From Apium graveolens (taxonomy: Eukaryota > Streptophyta > Magnoliopsida > Apiales > Apiaceae): 64,000 bases of DNA. This document shows positions 51,401 to 61,180 of this stretch, in pieces (position 1 is the first letter of the stretch; each line of letters opens with the position of its first letter). Location: assembly GCF_009905375.1 (NCBI RefSeq), contig NW_027418083.1:1-64000 (forward strand), read 5' to 3'. The notes under the pieces were generated by a model. It was not told where the DNA came from. It worked only from the letters and a program-made list of their open reading frames with translations, and made no database searches. Made by a program: the position numbers and the translations under genes.

Positions 51401-52897
51401 TCAGAAAGAATTGGCAAGTGAGCCAACAAATCATCTAAAAGATGATGCTCACTTGCACTGGATTTTGGCTTCCCCAACAGAGTTAAAGAAGGGGAATCAG
51501 GAATTGAAGTGTTTATCATGTCCACTTCCAGTGAGTTAGTTGGTGAGTATTGTGAGTATTGGAGAGTTGGTGAGTATTGTGTTCCAGTGAGGGACTGTGT
51601 CTTTAGCACCAGTTTGCACTAAGTGTGTGCTCTGTGCATCCCCAGTTGTTTTGGATTTCTTCTTTCTAGTGTAAGTTTGGTGTGAGCTTGTGTCCCTAAC
51701 CCTCTTGGCCTGTGCTCTTGGATTAAAGCTTTGTTCAATAGCCACATCCTTTTGGGAGGATGCAGCTAGAAGTGAGCTTTTGTCCTTTTTAAGCACTACA
51801 GTTTGTTGGGAAACTGCAGTGTGGCTAGGCTGGGATTCACTCAACTCTCTAACCTTATCCTTGGGGTTTCTTTGATGTTCACCCCTTCCCTCACCTATCT
51901 TACCCTCCTTCACACTCCCCTCTTTGGTTTTGGTAGATTTTTGAACTGGTACCTTTTGAGAGATACCAGAGGGGGTTTTCTTTGATTTGGATTTAGAAAT
52001 TGCAGTTATTTTGGCAGCTTTTGTAGGCAACTGTTTGGTCATTGTCACAGTTGCCATAGCTATGCCTGAAGTCAAAGAAATAGAAGAGATTGGAATAGTT
52101 GAGGGTCTGGATGAACTTACCTCACTTACCTGAGGTGTCAGCATTACAGGAAAATAGAACATTGGCACATCCTTGTGATGGTTGGCTCTGTTCAAGTCTG
52201 CAATAATTCTTCTCTCTTGAACCCAACAAGCTAATTTGTTGTTTGGGTTCTCAAGTTCAATCTCTTGACAAAGATGGTTAGCCAAAAGCATAAAAAATCT
52301 AGCATAGTAAATATTCTTTCCTCTTTTGGCTAAGTCACCTAGTTTAAAACCTAACTCACACACAACAAGGTCACTGAAATTGTAATATTTGTCTGTAACT
52401 AGCATGTATAGCATGTTAAGCATGGAAATGTTCACAGAATCAAAATTACTGATTTTTCCAGAAAAGACTTTAGTTACTACATCACACAAGTAACTCCATT
52501 CCTTCCTAAGACCTAGTCTTCTAATTTCACTTAGTTTTGCAGTAGGAAGTGCACAATGAATGGAATTGAGCATATTGACAATATCAGTGTCAGTGTGTGG
52601 TGCAGTTACATTATCATCAGAAATCTTGAAACATGCTTTTATGACATCACTATTGATACAGAAATCATTACCTTTGATGGTTAGAGTGATGGTTTTGTCA
52701 GTAGAGTTATAGATTGTTGTTGTCCACATCTCCTCAACAACTTCACAATAAATTGTGGGTGATTCCAGCATGGAAAAACTTAACTTGCAGTTGTTCACGA
52801 AGTCCATCATCTTATGATAGTCTTCAGATTGCTGAATCCCCTTATTGACCAAGGCGGTGAAGTTGTTCTTCTCATAGATGAACCCAGTCTGTGACAT
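48439..52897 (-). pseudogene. Copia C post-pol coding region (unknown protein, interrupted)
   Basis: Starts ATG 52897 and is readable to a stop at 48439-48441, about 1,480 codons if continuous. Present breaks are frame changes near 51595, near 51300 and near 50520, and one TAA at 49279-49281. Part 1 (about residues 1-270) looks globular, with SMLESPTIYCEVVEEMW, CFKISDDNV and LLANHLCQEIEL. Then a Ser/Thr/Pro-rich, low-complexity region follows. Part 3 (50523-49279) is a coiled coil (ELKKEIADLKTY, KIAKLENRVQVIENSVALLL) with Lys/Gln-rich segments. Part 4 (49230-48439) is a second globular region with VFEDIRVVDPYRN and YLMEF-like text. I see no transmembrane segment, so an envelope role is not supported. 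The N-terminal part faintly resembles plant-transposon-associated proteins found after pol in some SIRE-like elements. Function unknown. Confidence 0.75.
51236..51312. repeat. ATCCGTCGA motif cluster in the post-pol region (4 copies)
   Basis: Copies at 51236 (tcgacggat), 51252 (atccgtcgg), 51276 (atccgacggat, readable both ways) and 51304 (atccatcga). On the coding strand they give a Tyr-Pro-Ser / His-Pro-Thr rhythm, next to a frameshift. Confidence 0.8.
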
Positions 52898-53438
52898 GAT
52901 CTTAACTACGGGTGCCCTTGTTAGAGAAGAAAAGCTTGAAAAGAAAGAGGATTTTTGCTTGAGAGAGAATGAAGTAACACAGTTGAATTTGAGAATGATA
53001 AAAGAAAATGATTAGAATGAAATAAGCTTTAATACTTTACTCAAAATCAACTGATAAAAATAATAAAGAGAAGTAAATTACCCAATAGAAATTGTCTAAA
53101 ATAGCCGTTTTAAAATAAACTGTAAAAATTCCACCCATTATCCGTCGTGTAATGCTTACAAACTGTAAGTATACTCGATGGATAATGTTCAGGGAATTAA
53201 CGGTTAAGATTTAGACACTTCGACGGATGAGGATAAATTGATATTCGTCGAGCTTTAAAGTACTCCAGAAAAGTAATTGATTTTTATTTACAATTTGTAT
53301 ATCGACGGATGACTCAACTCGATGGATAATGGTCATCCGTCGAGATGCAAATTTTGACTTAGCCAAAATTTTCATCCAAGACTAAAGATCAGTTAAATTT
53401 CTGGCTACTTTTCAACTTGCAAAATAATTCAGATAAAT
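52898..53438 (-). other. Non-coding gap between copia C pol and post-pol region
   Basis: 540 bp without a frame. Its right half carries seven copies of the ATCCGTCGA-type motif. It may hold an internal promoter or splice signals for the post-pol region, which is speculation. Confidence 0.5.
53140..53343. repeat. ATCCGTCGA motif cluster in the pol/post-pol gap (7 copies)
   Basis: Copies start at 53140, 53175, 53220, 53243, 53302, 53319 and 53335, in both orientations. Exact nonamers are at 53220, 53302 and 53335. Confidence 0.85.
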
Positions 53439-56400
53439 TCAAGAGTAATTAAGCATACCTAACTCACTTACCAACCTAGAAAAGGTGGATTCATCCAGTG
53501 GTTTGGTAAAAATATCTGCAAGTTGCTTCTCACTTGGAACAAAATGTAACTCTACAGTACCATTCATTACATGTTCCCTGATGAAATGGTACTCGATGTC
53601 TATATGCTTTGTCCTTGAATGTTGCACTGGATTTTCAGTGATGGCAATTGCACTTGTGTTGTCACAGAAAATAGAAATCCTTTCAACTTGCAAACCATAG
53701 TCTAGCAATTGATTTTTCATCCATAAAATCTGTGCACAACAACTGCCAGCAACAATATATTCAGCTTCAGCTGTAGAAGTAGAAACTGAATTTTGCTTTT
53801 TACTGAACCAGGACACAAGCTTGTCTCCTAAAAATTGACAGGTTCCTGTTGTGCTTTTTCTATCAATTCTGCAACCTGCATAATCTACATCTGAATAACC
53901 AGTTAGATCAAAGCCAGAATCTCTAGGATACCAAATGCCAAGGTTTGGTGTTCCTTTGAGATATCTGATGATTCTCTTAATAGCTATTAAATGAGACTCT
54001 CTAGGATCAGCCTGAAATCTAGCACACAAACATGTAGCAAACATTATATCTGGCCTACTAGCTGTTAAGTACAGAAGTAAGCCAACCATGCCTCTATAAC
54101 TTGAAATATCTACAGAATTTTCAGTAGTGTTTAGTTCAAGCTTAGTTGCAGTGGCCATGAGAGTTTTTGCAGATGTGCAATCCATTAGATCAAACTTCTT
54201 TAAAAGATCAAAAATATATTTATTTTGACTAATGAATATTCCATCACTAACTTGCTTAACTTGTAAACCAAGAAAGTAAGTTAGTTCTCCCATCATACTC
54301 ATTTCATACTTGCTTTGCATCAGTTTGGCAAACTTTTTACAAAGTTTCTCATCTGTAGAGCCAAAAATAATATCATCTACATAAATTTGAACAAGTATGC
54401 TAGAGCCATTCACATTTCTGAAAAATAAAGTTTTATCTACAGTACCTCTTGTGAAGTGATTTTCCAAAAGGAACTTTGATAAAGTGTCATACCAGGCTCT
54501 AGGTGCTTGCTTCAGTCCATAAAGTGCTTTCAGTAGATAATAGACATACTCTGGGAAATTTGGATCTTCAAAGCCAGGAGGTTGACTTACATACACTTCT
54601 TCCTCCAAATCTCCATTCAGAAAGGCACTTTTGACATCCATTTGATAGACCTTGAAATTGGTATGGGCTGTATAGGCTAAGAAGATTCTGATGGCTTCAA
54701 GTCTTGCAACAGGAGCAAATGTTTCATCAAAATCTATTCCTTCTTGCTTACAATAGCCTTTAACAACCAATCTTGCTTTGTTCCTTACTACTATGCCATT
54801 TTCATCCATCTTGTTTCTGAATACCCATTTGGTGTCTATTGGATTCTTTCCTGTAGGCTTGGGTACCAACTTCCATACTTTATTCCTTTCAAATTGGTTT
54901 AGCTCCTCCTGCATAGCTAAAATCCTAACAGGATCTAACAAGGCTTCTTCTACCTTCTTTGGTTCTTCCTTAGACAGGAAGCTGCTGTATAGACATTCTT
55001 CTTGAGTTGCTCTCCTGGTTTGAACTCTGGAAGAAACATCACCAATAATCAGTTCAAAGGGGTGATCTTTTGTCCATTTTCTTGGTTGAGGTAGATTAGC
55101 CCTAGATGAAGAGACCTCAATGTTGTCTTGATGTGTGATTGAGTTTTGATTGCTAGGAACTCCCCCTGAGTTCGTGGATCTTTGATTTGAGATTGGGGTG
55201 CTTTCTATGGGTGATCTGCCTTGACTTCCTGCTCCTTTTGATAACCTGACGGATGGTGAATTTTGAGTACCGACGGATGAGGCAGGTTGTCTTCTGACGG
55301 ATAATACAGATTGCCTTCCGACAAATGAAGCATTATGTAACTCGACGGATGTTGAGTTTTGTGCTTCATTTGTAGTAGATTTGTCTGCATTATCCTTAGA
55401 CACTGTTTCTTGATCACTCTCATCATCACTTTCATCACTGACCATCTCAACATTGTCGAATTTGAGGCTCTCATGGTAATCTCCATGTTTTAGTCCTTCA
55501 ATTTTTTTATCATCAAACACAACATGTATAGATTCAACAACAATGTTGGTTCTTAGATTGTAGACTCTATATGCTTTACCAACAGCATATCCAACAAAAA
55601 TTCCTTCATCTGCTTTAGCATCAAACTTCCCATTTTGATCAGTTTGATTTCTCAGAATATAGCATTTACAGCCAAAGACATGAAGAAAGTTCAGAGTTGG
55701 CTTTGTTCTTGAACAATTGATAAGGTGTCATACATCTTGCTTGATTAATCAGAGAGATGTTCTGAGTGTAGCATGTAGTGTTTACAGCTTCAGCCCAGAA
55801 GTATGTTGGTAGTTTTGATTCTTCAAGCATTGTCCTTGCAGCTTCAATAAGAGATCTATTCTTTCTTTCCACTACTCCATTCTGTTGTGGAGTCCTTGCT
55901 GCTGAGAACTCATGCAAGATTCCATTTTCCTCACAAAATGCTCTCATGACATAGTTCTTGAACTCAGTTCCATTATCACTCCTGATTCTTCTAACTTTGA
56001 AATCAGGATGATTGTTAACTTGCCTTATGTGATTGATGATGATTTCACTAGCTTCATCCTTGGACTTTAGGAAATAGGTCCAAGAGAACTTTGAGAAATC
56101 ATCTACAATTACTAGGCAAAATCTTTTCTTTGAGATTGACAATATATTGACTGGTCCAAACAAATCCATGTGAAGCAGTTGTAGAGGCTCTTCAATTGCT
56201 GAATTAAGTTTCTTCCTGAAAGATGCTTTAATTTGCTTCCCTTTTTGGTAGGCATCACACAGTCCATCCTTTGTAAACTCCACCATAGGAATGCCTCTAA
56301 CTAGCTCTTTCTTTACCAGCTCATTCATGGTCTTGAAGTTCGAATGGGATAGCTTCTTGTGCCATAGCCAACTTTCATCTTGACTTGCTTTACTGAGAAG

Positions 56401-56796
56401 ACAAATTACAGATTCTGCTTTAGTTGAGTTGAAGTCAGCTAGATACACATTTCCTCTTCTCGCACCAGTGAGAACCACTTTGTTGTTTTGATTATTAATC
56501 ACAACAAAGGTTTCTTTGTTGAAGGTTATTGAGTTGCCTTTATCACAAAGCTGGCTGATACTCAACAGATTGTGTTTGAGACCATCCACTAAGGCAACCT
56601 CTTCAATGATGACATTGTCCTTTGAAATCAAGCCATATCCCACAGTATAACCTTTGTTGTCATCTTCAAAAGTGATACTTGGGCCAGCTCTCTCTTCAAA
56701 CTCTGTGAGCAGGGTAGAATCACCAGTCATGTGTCTTGAACAACCACTATCCAAGTACCAAAGATTCCTTCTGTTTCCCTGCACACATCAAAATCA
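53439..56796 (-). pseudogene. Copia C pol (protease, integrase, RT, RNase H)
   Basis: It begins in a different frame just after the gag stop. It opens with protease LDSGCSRHMTGD, then GAG-pre-integrase and integrase. The integrase zinc site has both His (WHKKLSHSNFK), but the last Cys is Tyr (LCDAYQKG, near 56245; TAC for TGC). The D-D-E residues are present in HMDLFGP, RSDNGTEF and VVERKNRS. A frameshift near 55700 interrupts the frame. RT follows with [20 protein letters not shown] and YVDDIIFGS, then RNase H with [11 protein letters not shown]. It closes [20 protein letters not shown] at 53439. An acidic, Ser-rich linker between integrase and RT contains the motif cluster at 55247-55350. 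Confidence 0.9.
55247..55350. repeat. ATCCGTCGA motif cluster in the integrase-RT linker (5 copies)
   Basis: Copies near 55247, 55270, 55295, 55318 (decayed, ccgacaaat) and 55342 (exact). On the coding strand they are read TCC-GTC, giving Ser-Val, a different codon phase from those in gag. Confidence 0.8.
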
Positions 56797-56798
56797 AA

Positions 56799-59190
56799 TC
56801 AAGTTGATTTTGGTACCCAAGTTTCCTTGGGTCCTACCTTGTTAGTTTTCTTCTTCTGTTTCTTAGGTCTTAACTCATTTGACTTAGGAATTTCAGATTC
56901 TTCCTTAGTCATTTGGGTTGGGCCTTTGAAACCACTAGATGCAACAGAATTATTATGCATGTTATGGCTAACAGGAAATGGCATGCTTGGTGCAAACATG
57001 TTATTCCAGTAAGGCATGCTAAATGGCATTTGAGGCATATTGTATGCAGCATAATATGGATTAGGTGCAAATGGCATATTAGCAAACTGTGCATTCATGT
57101 TCTGTATAGGCATAGCATTTACAGGCATGGCATTCATGTTAGAGAATTGAGGCTGAACAGACATGGGAGTAGGCATGGTAGATTTGCAATTAACAGACAA
57201 ATGATTTACACTACCACATTTGACACAGATTTTTCTAGGAGCATATTTGTCAGGTGTGTAGTTATTATGTTTGTTAATCCCTACTTTACCATTCCTATTG
57301 TTTTTCCTTTTAGTCTCTGTTTTTACCTCTATCTTTTCAAGTCTATCACTTAACTGTTTGACAGTCATATGACCAACATTAGCCTTCTTCCCTTTCTTGG
57401 CTTGACTTGACTCTCCTGAAACAAAGTTCTTGGAAACAGACCCATACTTTTCATTAAGCTTGGTTAGTTTGGCTTTGCTAATGGGTTTGCTCACAGTCGA
57501 CGGATGAGGATTTTTATCATTCGACGGATAACACTTTTTGTTATCCGACGGATAGTCCTCATCATCCGTCGAGTCTACATCTGTCAGCAATCCATCCACC
57601 AAAATATGTTCTAGTTTCTCCTTATTCTTTTTCCAGGCTTCATCACAAAAAGACTCAATTCCTTGAACCTTGGTGATTTGAGCATGAACATCTCTGGATG
57701 TTTTCCATGCTTTAATCACCTCCTGTTCACGATCGAGCTGCTTCTTTAAAATTTCTTCCTTTTTCAAGGACTCAATTAATTCCTCCTTGGCAATTCTACA
57801 CTCAATTTTTAGTTTCTTAAACTCAACAAACTGAGACTCAAGCACATTATTCCTCTCACTTAAAAACAAGTTGTTTTCTTTGATTTTAGCATTTTCTTTA
57901 GTGAGGGACTTAAGTGTAACACGCAAATGATACAATTCTGTAGACATGTCATTTATTGCATCATTACACTCAGCTTTAGATAAATATGCAAGGTTTGTAG
58001 TGATTACCTGATTGCTTGAGGAACTTGTCTCTGTTTCATCAGACTTGGCCATAAGGGCTAGATTGACATAGCTGACATCCTCATCTTCATCCAAACCATC
58101 AGCTGCCCAGTCATTCTCTTGTGTAATAAAAGCTCTTTCCTTCTGTTTGAGTAGATCAAAGTATTTTTGCTTATAATCCACAGACTCAAATCTTTTCTTA
58201 CTGGAATCTGACTTTCTACACTCATTTGCAAAGTGCCCTGCCAAGCCACATTTGAAACACTTGAATTTTGATTTATCCACCATGTTTCTATTTGGCTTGG
58301 CAGCTCCAAAGTTCTTCTTGAACTTGAGCTTGGCAAATCTTCTTGAAAGGAATGCTAGGTGCTCATCAATGTCCTCCATGTCATCTTGACTCAATGAATC
58401 TTCACTTTCTGCAGCTATCCCTTTACCCTTGCTTTCACAGGCCTTTGAAGTTGATTCCACAGCTTCCATCTTCACTTCCTTCTCCTTTTCCAGTTCAGCC
58501 ACTAGTGCAATGGATCCTCCTTTCTTCTTTCCTCTCTCCATTCTTTCATCCTGCTCTATTTCAAGCTCATAGGTCTTCAGAATGCCATACAGTCTCTCCA
58601 AAGTAAACTCCTTATAATCTTGTGAGTTTCTCAATGAGACTGTCATTGGTTTCCATTCCTTTGGAAGAGATCTGAGAAATTTCAGATTGGAGTCTTTAAT
58701 CTGATAGACTCTTCCATGCAATTTAAGAGCATTTAGTAGCTTTTGGAATCTACTAAAAATGTCAGTGAGTGACTCACTTTCTTCATTATGAAAATGCTCA
58801 TATTGTTGAATCAGGAGCTGCATTTTATTTTCTCTTACTTTGCTCAGTACCATCACAGATTATCTGTATTGTGTCCCAAACTTCCTTGGCAGTCTTGCAG
58901 TTGATGATGTTATCAAACATATCTGCATCAACACCATTGAACAGAATGTTCATGGCCTTTTTATCTTTCCTGACTTGTTCAATATCAGGGTCAGACCATT
59001 CATGCCTTGGCTTTGGAACAGATGGTTCATTTCCTGTTGCAGCTCTCATTGGAACATGAGGGCCTCTTTCTATGCAGTCCACATAGGCCTCATCTTGAGA
59101 AAGCATATGAAGATGCATCTTTACCTTCCAATGATGGTAATTATCTTTATCAAGAAAAAGAATCTTGACTCCAACATCTTTCTTGTTCAT
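56799..59190 (-). pseudogene. Copia C gag with two zinc knuckles, one frameshift
   Basis: ATG 59190 opens MNKKDVGVKILFLDKDNYHH. The UBN2-type capsid part is broken by one extra base in an A-run (plus-strand ttt at 58839-58841), after which the frame continues to 56799. Knuckle 1 is CFKCGLAGHFANEC (58218-58259). A long coiled coil follows (about 57970-57590). A linker with motif copies lies at 57497-57572. Knuckle 2 is CVKCGSVNHLSVNC (57186-57227). A Met/Pro/Asn-rich segment follows (57180-56940), then a basic tail ending ETWVPKST. At about 800 residues it is long for a copia gag. Apart from the single base it is intact. Confidence 0.88.
57497..57572. repeat. ATCCGTCGA motif cluster inside gag (4 copies)
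   Basis: Copies at 57497 and 57521 (tcgacggat), 57543 (atccgacggat) and 57564 (atccgtcga). On the coding strand three read AT-CCG-TCG (His/Tyr-Pro-Ser); the copy at 57564-57572 is in the opposite orientation and reads Ser-Thr-Asp. Confidence 0.85.
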
Positions 59191-59237
59191 CTTGCTGAAT
59201 TGTTTTGATCTTTAAACTCTTTGTAGATTAAGAGCTT

Positions 59238-59249
59238 GCTCTGATACCA
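59238..59249 (-). other. Copia C primer-binding site
   Basis: Plus-strand gctctgatacca is the reverse complement of tggtatcagagc, the initiator-methionine tRNA primer site, placed two bases from the 5' LTR. Confidence 0.88.
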
Positions 59250-59251
59250 AT

Positions 59252-60274
59252 TGTTAGTCCCTTAACAATATAGCAAGAATTACAGAAGGGGGGTTGAATG
59301 GAATTCTTGAAATTTTTTCTTGAAATAAAAATGTTCAACTCGATTATGGATATATTTGTTTTGATTAGCACAATGCGGAATGTAAACTTGAATGAATCAA
59401 AACATAAGTAATTAAAAACAAGAGTCTTTAAAAACTTTCTGGTGGATTTAAACAATTCCACCAGAGATATATTTAATATATCGAGAGGACTCTGTGTGCA
59501 GAAATGCTCACAGCTACTTACACAGAATAGAACTGCTAAGAACACAGAAAATGCTAAAGATAGTGCTTACAAAGATTTCTCTGTTGTTGTTTCTTAGCTA
59601 TCTCAGTTATTTTCTATTTGCTACTCTCTTGGTTTATATATTACCAAGATTACAAAGTCAAAAGAACTGAACAAATATAAAATCTAACAGTCTTGATCTT
59701 TGCTGCTTTTCGTCCTCTATTACCCAGTTAATGGGCTTCCACAGTGTGTTTGTATCCAACTCAACGACTGTGTGTCAGCTTTCACTGTTCAACTGATGTT
59801 TGAATTCTTGATATGATCATCCGTCGACTTTCAGATCATCCGTTGATGACATGATTGATCATCCGTCGACTGCTATGTTAAACATCCGTTGATAGTCATT
59901 TGATCATCCGTCGAAGCTTTGATAATCATCCGTTGGTAGCTATTTTGGCACTTGACTTCATTTCACTTATACAGAATTACAAGACATTGCTTATGTACAG
60001 TTAATCAACCTATTCTGCATATCTAGTTAAAGTCAACATGACTTATATGCTACTTCAGATTCTATACAAAGGTGTATACAACACTGTGCTACAAACTTAT
60101 TATTACATAAGCTACTCACTCGATGGATAATAAGTTAATCATCCGTCGGGACTATAATGAGTTATCCGTCGGGACTATAATTCTTATCCGTCGAGTGCTA
60201 CATTATTTCACTAAGTAAAATCTACTTAGATGTTTTGTTTAGGTAATCATCAAGTACACAACATATTCACAACA
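59252..60274 (-). repeat. Copia C 5' LTR
   Basis: Right copy on the plus strand, 1023 bp, same length as the left LTR. It begins tgttagtccc and ends ttcacaaca, then the cgcga duplication. The ten motif copies at 59819-60194 match those of the other LTR. Confidence 0.92.
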
Positions 60275-60279
60275 CGCGA

Positions 60280-61175
60280 CTATCCGGATAATACGAATTC
60301 ACTGCTTAGAATACCAAGAACCTATTCAGTGAGTAGTTACCGTACAATCAATTCCTTCTACCCTGCAATGTCACGATTAAATGCAAGGCATGGAACTTGT
60401 GTCAAGCCTATCTTATTTAATCACTTGCTTTCCCATTCACTATGCTTAGTTCTATTTAATGTAAATTAGAAACTCCTTTCTAATTTCGTTCACTCTGGCC
60501 AGAGATTCCTGAACTAACATAAGTGGATCAACATTGAACATTCTCTTCCTATACTGGAAGGGGTAGATCCTTTATTGATCATACACTATCTTCGTGTATA
60601 AATTCCTATACCCAGTAGAGCCTTTATAATTGTCCCTTGAGACTAAGAACTAAACCAAAGCATAGTTCAGTGTACACAAGATGACTATGATGACCTCAAG
60701 TCTAAGGATACTTGTACAACTATCACTATGTGAACAACTGCTGACACGTGAGTGAACTCCATCAGTTGTTCAACTGTGTGAGTCATGTTCAGTGAACTTA
60801 TTCTAGAATAAGCACCTACATACTAGCTATAGTGTCACCACACAAATGTCTATGAGAACAGACATCCTTCATAATGAAGCAAACATAGTATGTACCGATC
60901 TTTGCGGATTATTAATTATCAGTTAGTAATCCTACGACCAGGAACTATTTAAGTTTAGAGTTATCATCTTTTAGGTCTCATTATTATGATCTCATCACAA
61001 TCCATAAAAATCTTTACTCTAAACTGTGGTATATCTTATTTTAACATTTAAATAGATAGAGCCCGCAATAAAAATAAAACAAGTCCTTTATTAATATCAA
61101 TGAAATCAAAATAGATTACATAAAAGTTATTCCTAAATCCTCATACATGATTGGACTTAGGACATATCTCTTTCA
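60280..61175 (-). other. Second half of element D
   Basis: Continuation of D after copia C, with no coding region. It ends ctctttca at the right atatg duplication. The polyadenylation-like words on the minus strand near 61080-61095 lie here. Confidence 0.65.
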
Positions 61176-61180
61176 ATATG

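Larger units (their letters stand above)
47227..60274 (-). mobile_element. Copia element C, complete structure, 13 kb
   Basis: Exact cgcga duplications flank it at 47222-47226 and 60275-60279. Two LTRs of 1023 bp each differ at about 13 positions by eye, so this is a young insertion, the youngest in the window. On the minus strand the order is 5' LTR, primer site, gag, pol, a long extra coding region, polypurine tract and 3' LTR. At 13 kb it is long for a copia element; the extra length is the post-pol region. Frameshifts in gag and pol and a lost integrase Cys make this copy inactive. The double-knuckle gag and post-pol coding region suggest the SIRE/Maximus lineage, an inference. Confidence 0.9.
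46415..61175 (-). mobile_element. Solo-LTR-like element D, split by copia C
   Basis: It is bounded by exact atatg duplications (46410-46414, 61176-61180) with TG...CA termini: tgaagggttttta on the left and atatctctttca on the right. Without C it measures about 1.7 kb (46415-47226 and 60280-61175), has no pol and fits a solo LTR. The likely orientation is minus, because the minus strand carries an aataaaggacttg polyadenylation-like word (near 61080-61095). Its 5' end would read tgaaagagatatgtcc. Confidence 0.75.

Noticed and set aside
48439..52897. Envelope-like gene interpretation of the post-pol region
   Set aside because: No signal peptide or transmembrane segment is visible in any of its parts.
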